A stretch of 38,444 nt of DNA from Paracoccaceae bacterium. Its GTDB lineage: Bacteria; Pseudomonadota; Alphaproteobacteria; Rhodobacterales; Rhodobacteraceae. The notes below the pieces were generated by a model. It saw only the letters and a program-made list of their open reading frames with translations. It made no database searches and had not been told where the DNA came from. Positions 25,215 through 33,662 of this stretch are shown in pieces. How positions within the stretch are numbered: the stretch's first letter is position 1; every line of letters starts with the position of its first letter. The DNA lies in the NCBI GenBank assembly GCA_902602765.1, contig CACKSH010000017.1, forward strand, positions 1 to 38,444, in the 5' to 3' direction. The translations under genes were made by a program, and so were the position numbers.

Positions 25215-26695
25215 TGGACGGATATAATACCTGGACAATAGCAGAGGCAAGAGACAACCTCAAAGCTAGAGAAATTACTTCTGAAGAGATTACGCTATCG
25301 TGCATTTCTGCGATTGATGGCGCTGACGCCCTTGGTGCGTTTGTTCATAAAACGCCAGATGAGGCAGTTGTCCAAGCAAGATCAGCCGACTTACTTTTAA
25401 AACAAGGAGATGCGCCATCTCTTTGTGGGATACCTCTTGGAATAAAAGATCTTTTTGCATGTGAGGGGGTTCCAACTCAAGCTGCTAGTAAAATTCTAAA
25501 CGGCTTCAAACCCGAATATGAGAGTACAGTAACTAAAAATTTGAAGAATGCTGGTGCGGTAACTCTGGGTAAAGTTAACATGGATGAGTTTGCTATGGGC
25601 AGTTCGAACGAGACATCTGTTTATGGCAATGCTGTAAATCCCTGGAAGTTCTTAGACAAAGCGCTTACCCCAGGGGGGTCTTCAGGTGGTTCAGCTTCAG
25701 CTGTGGCTGCTGATCTATGTTTAGCGGCGATAGGCACAGACACTGGTGGGTCTATTCGTCAACCTGCTGCTTTTACTGGAATTGTTGGCATAAAGCCCAC
25801 CTACGGTAGATGTTCTAGATGGGGTATAGTTGCCTTTGCCAGTTCACTTGATCAAGCTGGTCCGATGTGTAAGTCCGTGCGTGACGCAGCAATAATGCTA
25901 GAAGCAATGTGCGGCTTTGATCAGAAAGATAGTACTAGTTCTGAAAATCCTGTACCCAACTTTGAGGCTATGCTTACTGGTAATATTAAAAATAAAATAA
26001 TTGGAATACCTCGTGAATATAGACTAGATGGAATGTCACCCCAAATTGAAAGTTTATGGAAAGATGGGGCAGATATGTTGCGTAGCGCTGGTGCCGAGGT
26101 GGTAGATATTTCATTACCGCACACCAAATACGCGCTTCCTGCTTATTATGTGATTGCGCCAGCAGAAGCTTCTTCAAACTTAGCAAGATATGACGGGGTA
26201 AGGTTCGGTCGCAGGGCTAATTTAAATGCAGGTGAAAGCATCACCGAAATGTACGAAAGATCAAGATCTGAGGGATTTGGAAACGAAGTTCAAAGGAGAG
26301 TAATGATAGGTACTTATGTTTTATCAGCAGGATTCTATGACGCGTACTATAATCGAGCAAGAAAAGTTAGATCTCTTATAAAAAAAGATTTTGAGGATGT
26401 TTTTGCCGCTGGTATCGATGCAATTTTAACTCCTACAACACCATCAGCGGCTTTTGAGCTTGGAAAATTGGAAACTGCTGATCCAGTCGAAATGTATTTA
26501 AATGATGTTTTTACTGTAACCGTTAATTTAGCCGGTTTGCCGGGTATATCTGTGCCGGCAGGGTTAAATAGCGAGGGGCTTCCACTAGGATTACAGCTCA
26601 TTGGACGTCCATGGGAGGAGGGAGATCTGATGAATATCGCCCATACCTTAGAAAGTGCTACTGGATTCGTTGAGAAACCTGTAAAATGGTGGTAA
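25214..26695 (+). CDS. gatA: Asp-tRNA(Asn)/Glu-tRNA(Gln) amidotransferase subunit A
   Basis: Glutaminase subunit of GatCAB, an amidase-signature enzyme of 493 residues. The Ser-cisSer-Lys triad is visible: the lysine in [15 protein letters not shown], the cis-serine in [17 protein letters not shown], and the nucleophile serine in [19 protein letters not shown]. The usual [20 protein letters not shown] and the C-terminal [17 protein letters not shown] stretches are present. It overlaps gatC by one base and is followed after six bases by a lipoprotein gene. Confidence 0.98.
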   Translation: MDGYNTWTIAEARDNLKAREITSEEITLSCISAIDGADALGAFVHKTPDEAVVQARSADLLLKQGDAPSLCGIPLGIKDLFACEGVPTQAASKILNGFKPEYESTVTKNLKNAGAVTLGKVNMDEFAMGSSNETSVYGNAVNPWKFLDKALTPGGSSGGSASAVAADLCLAAIGTDTGGSIRQPAAFTGIVGIKPTYGRCSRWGIVAFASSLDQAGPMCKSVRDAAIMLEAMCGFDQKDSTSSENPVPNFEAMLTGNIKNKIIGIPREYRLDGMSPQIESLWKDGADMLRSAGAEVVDISLPHTKYALPAYYVIAPAEASSNLARYDGVRFGRRANLNAGESITEMYERSRSEGFGNEVQRRVMIGTYVLSAGFYDAYYNRARKVRSLIKKDFEDVFAAGIDAILTPTTPSAAFELGKLETADPVEMYLNDVFTVTVNLAGLPGISVPAGLNSEGLPLGLQLIGRPWEEGDLMNIAHTLESATGFVEKPVKWW

Positions 26696-26701
26696 ATAAA
26701 A

Positions 26702-27262
26702 TTGGTATCAAACTTACTTCCGTTAAATAGAGCATGGCACTATATAGTGTTACACTTTGTTCTTGTTTCTGCATGCGTGCCAAACAACGATTTTGGTACT
26801 CAGATACCACCAGTTAATGTCGACACAATTGTTGAAGAAGTAGCAGTGGTAAGCAAGCCGACACTAGATAACCCTGGTTTGTCTGATGAAAATGATTTTG
26901 AAGCGGTAGCAGAGCGCCAAACTATTGAAAGTGATGCAGAACGTTTAAAGCAAAACCAGGAAGTTTATACTTTAGTCAAACCCACTAACATTCCCAGACG
27001 ACCTGGAACAAATATACCTAATGTCGTTGAGTATGCACTCATAACTAATAATCCAGTTGGGACCACTATTTATGAGCGCCGCTTTAAGTCCCAGGCTCGT
27101 TTTGAGCGTAATTGTAATAGATATGTGTCGGATAGTTCCGCACAGGAAGCTTTTTTGGGAGCTGGAGGCCCCGAAAAAGACCAATTTGGAATTGACCCTG
27201 ATGGTGATGGTTTTGCATGTAGATGGGATCCTGGCCCATTTCGTAGGGCGGTAGGAAAGTAG
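26702..27262 (+). CDS. Putative lipoprotein with an Excalibur-like C-terminal motif (TTG start)
   Basis: A 186-residue predicted exported lipoprotein of unknown function. With the TTG at 26702 the N-terminus has a basic residue (R10), a hydrophobic core and the lipobox LVSAC with C25. The middle is low-complexity, proline- and acid-rich and likely disordered. The C-terminal 60 residues are well conserved in type: FERNCNRYVSDSSAQEAFLG, then GIDPDGDGFACRWDPGPFR, with the D-x-D-x-D-G calcium-loop-like pattern and flanking cysteines of the Excalibur family. I recall similar proteins in Rhodobacterales. It starts six bases after gatA and ends about 10 bp before a probable rnpB promoter. No ATG suits the frame, so the start is moderately uncertain. 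Confidence 0.75.
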   Translation: MVSNLLPLNRAWHYIVLHFVLVSACVPNNDFGTQIPPVNVDTIVEEVAVVSKPTLDNPGLSDENDFEAVAERQTIESDAERLKQNQEVYTLVKPTNIPRRPGTNIPNVVEYALITNNPVGTTIYERRFKSQARFERNCNRYVSDSSAQEAFLGAGGPEKDQFGIDPDGDGFACRWDPGPFRRAVGK

Positions 27263-27272
27263 TCAATAAATA

Positions 27273-27300
27273 TTGACGAAATCATGACTAGCAATTAAAC
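27273..27300 (+). promoter_or_regulatory. Probable rnpB promoter
   Basis: TTGACG at 27273-27278 and TTAAAC at 27295-27300, 16 bp apart, end a few bases before the 5' end of the RNase P RNA. The -35 box is good and the -10 box weak. Confidence 0.45.
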
Positions 27301-27304
27301 GAAG

Positions 27305-27712
27305 CGAGTATGCGGGAGACTGAGTGGTCGCGGAGTAATTTAACTTCGAGGAAAGTCCGGACTCCACAAAGCGACGGTGCCGGGTAACGCCCGGGCGGGG
27401 TAACCCGACGGAAAGCGCCACAGAAAAAAAACCGCCTAAGTCAATTGCTTAGGTAAGGGTGAAAAGGTGGGGTAAGAGCCCACCGGGTTGATGGTAACAT
27501 GAACCGCATGGCAAGCCCCACCGGGAGCAATGCCGAATAGGAGCCACGTGCGTTAAATTAGCGTTATGCGCTTATTTTCGCGGATTTGCTTTGAACTAGT
27601 GGTTCGGGTAGGCAGCTAGAGGTTCGTTGGTAACATCGAACTTAGATGAATGGCCATTCATAAAGGTTTATCCTTTGGGACAGAATCCGGCTTACAGGTC
27701 TCCCGCATACTG
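27305..27712 (+). ncRNA. rnpB: RNase P RNA, bacterial type A
   Basis: Catalytic RNA of ribonuclease P, which matures tRNA 5' ends. The terminal helix P1 is visible as GTATGCGGGAGAC near 27308-27320 paired with GTCTCCCGCATAC near 27699-27711. The universally conserved GAGGAAAGTCCGGACTCCAC core is at about 27349-27368. Further conserved parts are the ACGCCCGGGCGGGGTAACCC arm, GGAAAGCGCCACAGAAA, GGGTGAAAAGGTGGGGTAAG and AGAATCCGGCTTACAG. The exact ends are approximate to a few bases. It has its own upstream promoter candidate; no strong terminator hairpin with a T-tract follows directly. Confidence 0.97.
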
Positions 27713-27828
27713 CTTTAATAAAGAAAATAATCTATAATATTGGCGCATTGGCGTTGACACAGACGAAATGTTCATTACAAGACTATTTCGATTAGAGGTG
27801 TGGTCCTTGCGTTATCAGGAGAAATTGT

Positions 27829-27996
27829 ATGGCTAAGCCAACTACCGTTAAAATACGATTAAATTCATCAGCGGATACTGGTCATTTTTATGTGACCAAA
27901 AAGAACGCGCGTACAATGACTGAAAAAATGGTTGTACGAAAATATGACCCGGTAGCACGAAAGCACGTAGAGTACAAAGAAGGTAAGATTAAATAA
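27829..27996 (+). CDS. rpmG: 50S ribosomal protein L33
   Basis: A 55-residue ribosomal protein: [20 protein letters not shown], then [20 protein letters not shown] and [15 protein letters not shown]. It is the form without the zinc-binding C-x-x-C pairs (C-minus type), so it does not depend on zinc. AGGAGA lies seven bases before the ATG. TTGACA at 27754-27759 may be its -35 box, without a clear -10 at the proper distance; a TATAAT at 27733-27738 is another possibility. It is followed immediately by a strong terminator. Confidence 0.97.
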   Translation: MAKPTTVKIRLNSSADTGHFYVTKKNARTMTEKMVVRKYDPVARKHVEYKEGKIK

Positions 27997-28000
27997 AAAA

Positions 28001-28025
28001 AACCGCGCCAATGACGCGGTTTTAT
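28001..28025. terminator. Bidirectional terminator between rpmG and the BI-1 gene
   Basis: AACCGCG at 28001-28007 and CGCGGTT at 28015-28021 form a perfect 7-bp stem around a 7-nt loop. On the plus strand TTTTAT ends the stem and follows it (28020-28025). On the minus strand a run of eight or more T residues ends and follows the stem. It therefore serves rpmG and the convergent BI-1 family gene. Confidence 0.9.
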
Positions 28026-28041
28026 AAAAATCTGTTTAATT

Positions 28042-28821
28042 TTATTCTTGATTTCCCATAAACAATAACAAGAATTGAAACATATTTAAGAAGTCAAGAT
28101 AAAGACTTAAAGCACCATGAATAGCCGATTTGTCTAACCATTGTTGATCACCGTGGTGAGCATGCTGCAGATATTGAATTTTGATATTCTGCGTATCGTA
28201 TGCAGTGAGACCTGCAAACACAAGTAAGCCAATTATTGAAATGGCAAACATTAGAGCTGGTGAGCCCAAGAAGATGTTGATAATTGACGCAATGATTATT
28301 CCAATTACGCCCATTATTAAAAATGCACCCCATCCAGATATGTCTTTTTTCGTTGTATATCCCCATAAAGATAGGCCTGCGAAGGCTATTGAGGTAACCA
28401 AAAATGTCTGAACAATCGAGATCGAAGTATATACGATAAAAATCGAGCTCAAGGAGATACCGATTAGAGATGCAAAGACGAAAAAAAGTAACTGTGCCGC
28501 AGCAGCAGATGATTTTCGCATCACATGTCCAAAACCAAAAAATAATATTCCTAGTGGCGCAAGCATTACTATCCATCTCAAAGGAGAGAGATAAAGTGCT
28601 GAACCCAGTGCTGTTAACAATGTCCCGTTTGCCATTTGTGCTGTTGCATAAGTAGGATCTGTCGTTGTCGCTAACCCAGAAATGGCCCATGCTGCCAATG
28701 CAGTAATAAGCATCCCTAATGACATAGTGCCATAAACTTTATTCATGTGGGCGCGAAGTCCGCTGTCTATTACTTCACTTCTAGCCCCAGCTGTTGATCT
28801 TATAGTTTTATAATCTGCCAT
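28042..28821 (-). CDS. Bax inhibitor-1/YccA family membrane protein
   Basis: A 259-residue polytopic inner-membrane protein of the BI-1 (YbhL/YccA) family, linked to FtsH regulation or to a pH-sensitive calcium leak in characterised members. About seven hydrophobic helices fill residues 30-255. The conserved ...RAHMNKVYGTMSLGML start, the GLTAYDTQNIKIQYLQ segment and the LSLYLDFLNMFQFLL end mark the family, including the paired aspartates implicated in pH sensing (AYDTQ, LYLDF). The start at 28821 is chosen because GGAGG precedes it; a frame seven codons longer exists. The role in this organism is unknown. Confidence 0.9.
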   Translation of the reverse strand: MADYKTIRSTAGARSEVIDSGLRAHMNKVYGTMSLGMLITALAAWAISGLATTTDPTYATAQMANGTLLTALGSALYLSPLRWIVMLAPLGILFFGFGHVMRKSSAAAAQLLFFVFASLIGISLSSIFIVYTSISIVQTFLVTSIAFAGLSLWGYTTKKDISGWGAFLIMGVIGIIIASIINIFLGSPALMFAISIIGLLVFAGLTAYDTQNIKIQYLQHAHHGDQQWLDKSAIHGALSLYLDFLNMFQFLLLFMGNQE

Positions 28822-28919
28822 TTGTGCCTCCAATAAACACATTTAATCTGTACTTAATATTGGCTGATTTGTTTACTTTTTCAAGCTTCGCAGAGGAAAA
28901 AAAATATTTTTTTTTAATC

Positions 28920-29879
28920 TTATATTGTTACAACCACTTTACCGGTGGATTTTCGATTTTTAATCAATTCAAGAGCAGCTTTTGTTTCGGAGAATGAATA
29001 TAAGTGGGAAATATGTGGCACCAGTTTATCTTGTGTGAACATTTCCATTAAGTCAGCCAAGCTTTTTGAAATAACTTTTGGGTTAAATTTCACATAAGCG
29101 CCCCAATTTAGCCCTATCACTGAAAGGTTTTTCACCAACAGGTGATTTGCTGCGATAAAAGGAATATCTCCGCTTGCAAAACCAATAGTTAGTATTTTAC
29201 CTTCTGGCTTACAAGCTCTCATTGCTTCTTTAAATAGATCTCCTCCAACAGGATCATAAACCACATCAGCACCCCCGATGGATTTTACCACTTCTCTAAG
29301 ATTTTCTTTGCTTGTATCTATTAGAATATCGGCGCCAAACTTTTCTGCTATTTTTAACTTTTCTCGTCCGCGCGCTGCCGCTATTACATATGCGCCGAAA
29401 TACTTCCCTAATTCAACCGCTGTGAGGCCGACTCCTCCAGCAGCTCCCAGAACTAGCAGCGTGTTATTCTTATTTAAATTTGCACAATGTTTTAGAGCAA
29501 CATGGCTTGTTCCATATGCTATTTGAAAACCGGCTGCAATTTCACTAGGCATTTTTTCAGGAATTCTCACCAATCTTTCTACTGGAAAATATCCATACTC
29601 CGCTAAGCCTCCCTGGCCTGAAAATACTGTCACGCGAGTTCCAATTTCTGGCGATTTTGTATTTGGGCCGATAGAAGTTATTTTACCGGATAATTCCAAC
29701 CCCATAGTAAATGGCAGACAGGGAGTATCTTGATATTGGTTTTTTTGCATTAATAAGTCTGCAAAATTGAGACCACACGCTTCAATTTTTACTTCGACTT
29801 GCCCATGCTGTGGTTGCTGGCGAGGTATCTCGCAAAACATCGCAGGCTTTTCAAAATCTACTACTCTGAAAGCTTTCAT
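28920..29879 (-). CDS. NADPH:quinone oxidoreductase family protein (zeta-crystallin type)
   Basis: A 319-residue medium-chain reductase without zinc ligands. It begins MKAFRVVDFEKPAMFCEIP, has the conserved CGLNFADLLMQKNQYQ segment (residues 34-50) and AYGTSHVALKHCA. The nucleotide-binding loop is VLGAAGGVGLTAVELGKYFG, followed by AAARGREKL, whose basic residues favour NADPH. The later VVYDPVGGDLF segment is also typical. AGGAAG precedes the ATG. The in vivo substrate (quinone, enone or acyl derivative) is not deducible. Confidence 0.88.
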   Translation of the reverse strand: MKAFRVVDFEKPAMFCEIPRQQPQHGQVEVKIEACGLNFADLLMQKNQYQDTPCLPFTMGLELSGKITSIGPNTKSPEIGTRVTVFSGQGGLAEYGYFPVERLVRIPEKMPSEIAAGFQIAYGTSHVALKHCANLNKNNTLLVLGAAGGVGLTAVELGKYFGAYVIAAARGREKLKIAEKFGADILIDTSKENLREVVKSIGGADVVYDPVGGDLFKEAMRACKPEGKILTIGFASGDIPFIAANHLLVKNLSVIGLNWGAYVKFNPKVISKSLADLMEMFTQDKLVPHISHLYSFSETKAALELIKNRKSTGKVVVTI

Positions 29880-30011
29880 TTTTTACTTCCTATTTTGAGA
29901 ACACTAATACCGTGACTAACTTGAAGTCAAATTTTGGTTCATGAAGATTTCAAGCCAACTTGTTTTTAGTTTTTTATTAGGTTAGCTGTTCTTCTGGTAA
30001 AGGGTGCGTCA

Positions 30012-30833
30012 ATGACTAATTTTCCAATTCTATCTAAGAAAGAGAAAAAGGAATTGATAGACTTAGCTAATGAAGCTGCAGATCGTGCGCGGGAAGCCAT
30101 TCTCCCATATTTTCGCCAAAACATCGCTGTCAGTAATAAAGACGAACATACCTTTGATCCTGTGACTGAAGCTGACAAAGCTGCGGAAAACGCTATTAGA
30201 AAAGTTATTTCATTGTCTCGCCCCCATGATGGTATTTGGGGAGAAGAAACTGGAGAACTTGCGAGCAGTACAGGTTTCAGATGGGTAATAGACCCCATTG
30301 ATGGAACGCGAAGCTTTATTTCAGGTACTCCAACCTGGGGAGTACTAATTTCACTCGAACAAATAGGCACCGGTCCGATATTAGGTATAATCGATCAGCC
30401 ATATATTAAAGAACGATTTATTGGTGGCTTAGGTACTTCTGAAGTGCGAGGACCCTTAGGTGTTCGTTCTCTGAAGGCCTCTGAGACACAAGCACTGTCT
30501 GAAAGTAAACTTTTCACCACATTTCCGGAAATTGGTACTGAAAAAGAGAAACTTGGTTTCGATGCAGTTGCTCGTGAGGTTAAACTAGTTAGATACGGCC
30601 TAGATTGTTATGCATATGCTTTAGTGGCCGCGGGGCAGATAGACTTAGTTATTGAAGCTTCTTTAAATGCCTATGATATCCAGGCTCCAATAAGTGTAAT
30701 TCAGGCGGCTGGTGGAATTGTGACTTCGTGGTCTGGAAAATCTGCACATCATGGTGGTCAGGTTTTAGCAGCTGCTAACCAAAAATTACATCAGCAAGCA
30801 TTACATATTTTAAATCCATATTGCGATGATTAA
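30012..30833 (+). CDS. hisN: Histidinol-phosphatase-like inositol monophosphatase family protein
   Basis: Mg-dependent phosphatase of the IMPase superfamily, 273 residues. Metal ligands lie in TEADK (residues 52-56), WGEETG (76-81) and DPIDGTRSF (94-102), with a further motif YDIQAPISVIQAAGG near the C-terminus. The R-x-F after DGT, instead of N-F, and overall form match the HisN histidinol-phosphatase group of alphaproteobacteria, but an inositol- or fructose-type phosphatase role is not excluded. It overlaps the downstream deaminase gene by eight bases. Confidence 0.82.
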   Translation: MTNFPILSKKEKKELIDLANEAADRAREAILPYFRQNIAVSNKDEHTFDPVTEADKAAENAIRKVISLSRPHDGIWGEETGELASSTGFRWVIDPIDGTRSFISGTPTWGVLISLEQIGTGPILGIIDQPYIKERFIGGLGTSEVRGPLGVRSLKASETQALSESKLFTTFPEIGTEKEKLGFDAVAREVKLVRYGLDCYAYALVAAGQIDLVIEASLNAYDIQAPISVIQAAGGIVTSWSGKSAHHGGQVLAAANQKLHQQALHILNPYCDD

Positions 30834-32175
30834 AAAAGATCTTGTAGTCATAAAAAATGCAGATCTTGTTGTTTCAATGGACGAAGGTCGTCGAATACTC
30901 GCTGACCATGATATTGTGATTTCTCAGGGTGAGATACAGAAAGTTGAAAAAAATACTCAATTAAACGGCGGAGCAGAAATTATTGATGCGGCTGGTTGTG
31001 TGGTTACTCCTGGGCTTGTTAATACCCATCATCATCTCTTCCAATCTTTGACCAAGGCAGTGCCAGGTGGTCAGAATGCTCTGTTATTTGGATGGTTGCA
31101 AACTCTATATCCAATTTGGTCGCGTTTCGGACCAGAAGAAATTAGGGTATCCACTATCCTTGGCCTGTCAGAACTTGCCCTAAGTGGTTGCACTATGAGT
31201 TCGGACCATCTTTATTTGTTCCCAAATGGCGTTACTTTGGATGATACAATTCATGCTGCTTACGAAGTAGGCCTAAGGTTTTATCCTACAAGAGGTTCTA
31301 TGAGCATAGGCGAGAGTTTAGGGGGATTACCACCGGATAATCTAGTAGAAAAAGAGAACGATATTATTAAAGACTGTATACGCGTAGTTGATAAATTTAA
31401 CGATATTAATCCTTCCTCTATGATAAGAGTTGGCCTTGCACCATGCTCGCCGTTTTCGGTAACGCGAGAGTTAATGAGAGACACGGCAATTCTTGCGAGA
31501 GATAAGGGAGTTACCCTCCATACCCACCTAGCCGAAAATGCCGAGGATATTGCTTATTCACTGGAAAAATTTGGGTGTAGGCCTGGACAATATGCAGAAG
31601 ATCTGGGTTGGACGGGAAAGGACGTCTGGCACGCCCACTGCGTTAAACTGGATACGCAAGAAATTAATCTTTTTGCAAGAAGTCATACGGGCGTTTCGCA
31701 TTGTCCTTGCTCTAACTGCCGTTTAGGTTCGGGAATAGCGCCCATTCGTGAGATGTTAAGCAACGGCGTTAATGTAGGTTTAGGCGTTGATGGATCCGCT
31801 AGTAATGACAGTGGTAGCCTAGTAAGTGAGGCCCGTCAGGCTCTGCTGCTTCAGCGGGTTAGCAACGGAGCAGATGCTATGTCAGCAATGGACGCACTAG
31901 AACTTGCGACACGAGGTGGTGCCGACATACTCGGTAGACCGGAATGTGGCCGTATCCAAGCTGGAGCTAGAGGCGACCTAGCCATTTGGGATATTTCTGG
32001 GATTGACACCGCAGGTAGCTGGGATCCGGCAGCTATGCTACTAGCTGGTCCTAGAAAAGTTAAGCACTTAATTGTTGAAGGACGAATAATAGTCTCTGAC
32101 GGAAATTTAATAACAATTAACATGGAAGAAGTGCTTAAAGAGGCAAAAAGGCTTGTTCAAAATCTCCAATGTTGA
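30826..32175 (+). CDS. 8-oxoguanine deaminase-like amidohydrolase
   Basis: Zinc-dependent amidohydrolase of the TrzN/ATZ/8-oxoguanine deaminase group, 449 residues. Metal-binding H-x-H lies in NTHHHLFQSL (residues 67-75). Further conserved pieces are LHTHLAENAEDI, HCPCSNCRLGSGIAPIREM, and GLGVDGSASNDSG with the catalytic aspartate. The last two stretches are the marks of the 8-oxoguanine deaminase and hydroxyatrazine hydrolase subgroup. Deamination of 8-oxoguanine to urate is the most likely activity. The gene overlaps hisN by eight bases, so they are translationally coupled, and it converges on guanine deaminase. Confidence 0.85.
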   Translation: MIKKDLVVIKNADLVVSMDEGRRILADHDIVISQGEIQKVEKNTQLNGGAEIIDAAGCVVTPGLVNTHHHLFQSLTKAVPGGQNALLFGWLQTLYPIWSRFGPEEIRVSTILGLSELALSGCTMSSDHLYLFPNGVTLDDTIHAAYEVGLRFYPTRGSMSIGESLGGLPPDNLVEKENDIIKDCIRVVDKFNDINPSSMIRVGLAPCSPFSVTRELMRDTAILARDKGVTLHTHLAENAEDIAYSLEKFGCRPGQYAEDLGWTGKDVWHAHCVKLDTQEINLFARSHTGVSHCPCSNCRLGSGIAPIREMLSNGVNVGLGVDGSASNDSGSLVSEARQALLLQRVSNGADAMSAMDALELATRGGADILGRPECGRIQAGARGDLAIWDISGIDTAGSWDPAAMLLAGPRKVKHLIVEGRIIVSDGNLITINMEEVLKEAKRLVQNLQC

Positions 32176-32219
32176 TGAGTAGGAATTTTTTTGACTCGAA
32201 ACCAGTCATAATGGTAAAT

Positions 32220-33539
32220 TTACATTTTAATGGAATGAACCAAATTGCCGGCTATGAAAGTTGCTGCAATTGCACGGTCGTCACCCATCATTAAGGTTGG
32301 GAAAATTACCTCCCAGATGGTATTGCCTGACTTTGCTCTTTGAGTGATAATATCTGTAGAATTCAAATCTAAAGCTATTACATCTGCAAAATAACCTGGT
32401 TTTAGATTACCAATTTCCTTATCTAGATGCAAAGTTTTGGCAGATCCAACTGTTGCGAGCCAGAGTAGTTGAGCGGGATGTAGAGCATTGTTGCGCAATT
32501 GTGCAATCTCATAGCAAGATGCCATGGTGCGGAGCATAGAAAAGCTTGAGCCACCACCTGTATCGGTTGCTAGTCCAATATTTAATCTTTGTTCCTGCAA
32601 ATATTCCATATTAAAAAGGCCTGAACCTATAAAAGTGTTTGAGGTGGGACAATGAACAAGCCCTGCACCAACATCCTTTAGCCTCTCTATCTCTCTATTC
32701 TTTAGGTGTATTGCATGACCATAAATAGCTTTTTCGCCAAGTAATCCGAATTGCTCATAAGTATCCAAATAGTCTTTGGTATTTGGAAATAATGATTGTA
32801 CCCACTCAATCTCATCAACTTGTTCGCTAAGGTGGGTCTGCATAAGGCAGTCAGGATGTTCTGCCCATAATTCTCCTAGCATAGATAGTTGTTCAGGAGA
32901 GGAAGTTGGTGAAAAGCGAGGAGTGATTGCATAACGAAGTCTTCCTGTCCTATGCCACTTATGGATTAGTTTTTTGGATTCATCATAAGCTCTTTTCGGA
33001 GTGTCCAACAATGCTTTGGGCGCATTGCGGTCCATTGCATTTTTCCCGGCAATCAAGCACATATTTCTTTTTTGGGCTGCTAAAAATATTGCATCCACAC
33101 TTTCAGGGTGAATTGTGCAAAAAGTCGATACTGAAGTTGTTCCATTTGAAACTAAAAAATCTAAGTAAATGTCTGCTATTTGTTCTGCATATTTAGAATT
33201 TCCGTACTTCTCTTCCTCCGGAAAAGTATATGTATTTAACCAGTCAATTAAACGTTTTCCCCAACTTGCTATTATGGGAGTTTGGGGATAGTGAGCATGC
33301 GCATCGATAAAGCCAGACATAAGCAAGTTATTTTGAAAATCATAGACTTCAGCACCTTGAGTTTCCGCAACTAGCTCATTAGGGCTTCCTATTTTTTCTA
33401 TCTTGTTAACATTAATTAAAATCGCGGTATTTTCAGAAATACTGACGCTATCTTTTAATCCATGATGAAAGGGGTTTTTATTGAAACTTAAAACTGTTCC
33501 AATCAGAATTTTTTTTTTATTTGCCGTGTTTTTACTCAA
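32220..33539 (-). CDS. guaD: Guanine deaminase
   Basis: Deaminates guanine to xanthine in purine salvage or catabolism; about 440 residues. Metal ligands lie in GFIDAHAHYPQ (HAH near residue 82), LMQTHLSEQVDEI, the YGHAIHL segment, and GLATDTGGGSSFSML, a guanine-deaminase signature. LVHCPTSNTFIGSGLF is also characteristic. I prefer a TTG start at 33539 with GGAG about eight bases upstream, because the protein then begins just before ILIGTVLSF as relatives do. An ATG at 33605 is in frame but adds 22 hydrophobic residues and has no properly spaced Shine-Dalgarno. It is divergent from mgtE. Confidence 0.92.
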   Translation of the reverse strand: MSKNTANKKKILIGTVLSFNKNPFHHGLKDSVSISENTAILINVNKIEKIGSPNELVAETQGAEVYDFQNNLLMSGFIDAHAHYPQTPIIASWGKRLIDWLNTYTFPEEEKYGNSKYAEQIADIYLDFLVSNGTTSVSTFCTIHPESVDAIFLAAQKRNMCLIAGKNAMDRNAPKALLDTPKRAYDESKKLIHKWHRTGRLRYAITPRFSPTSSPEQLSMLGELWAEHPDCLMQTHLSEQVDEIEWVQSLFPNTKDYLDTYEQFGLLGEKAIYGHAIHLKNREIERLKDVGAGLVHCPTSNTFIGSGLFNMEYLQEQRLNIGLATDTGGGSSFSMLRTMASCYEIAQLRNNALHPAQLLWLATVGSAKTLHLDKEIGNLKPGYFADVIALDLNSTDIITQRAKSGNTIWEVIFPTLMMGDDRAIAATFIAGNLVHSIKM

Positions 33540-33662
33540 AAGTTGGGCTCCGGTAAGGGTGAACGCTAAAATGATATTATTTAACAGGAATAATGCTATT
33601 TGCATTGTTTTTGCAATAAACTTCCTATTATGCAGATAGAAAATAATGTTTGGAGGTTTCAG

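Noticed and set aside
28148-28690. A 180-codon open frame overlapping the BI-1 family gene on the same strand
   Set aside because: The BI-1 frame has clear family motifs and a GGAGG start; the other frame is rich in cysteine, asparagine and tyrosine without any domain.
33540-33605. A signal peptide on guanine deaminase if the ATG at 33605 were used
   Set aside because: The 22 extra residues are hydrophobic, but guanine deaminase is cytosolic, the Shine-Dalgarno is about 15 nt away, and a TTG at 33539 with GGAG gives the normal N-terminus.
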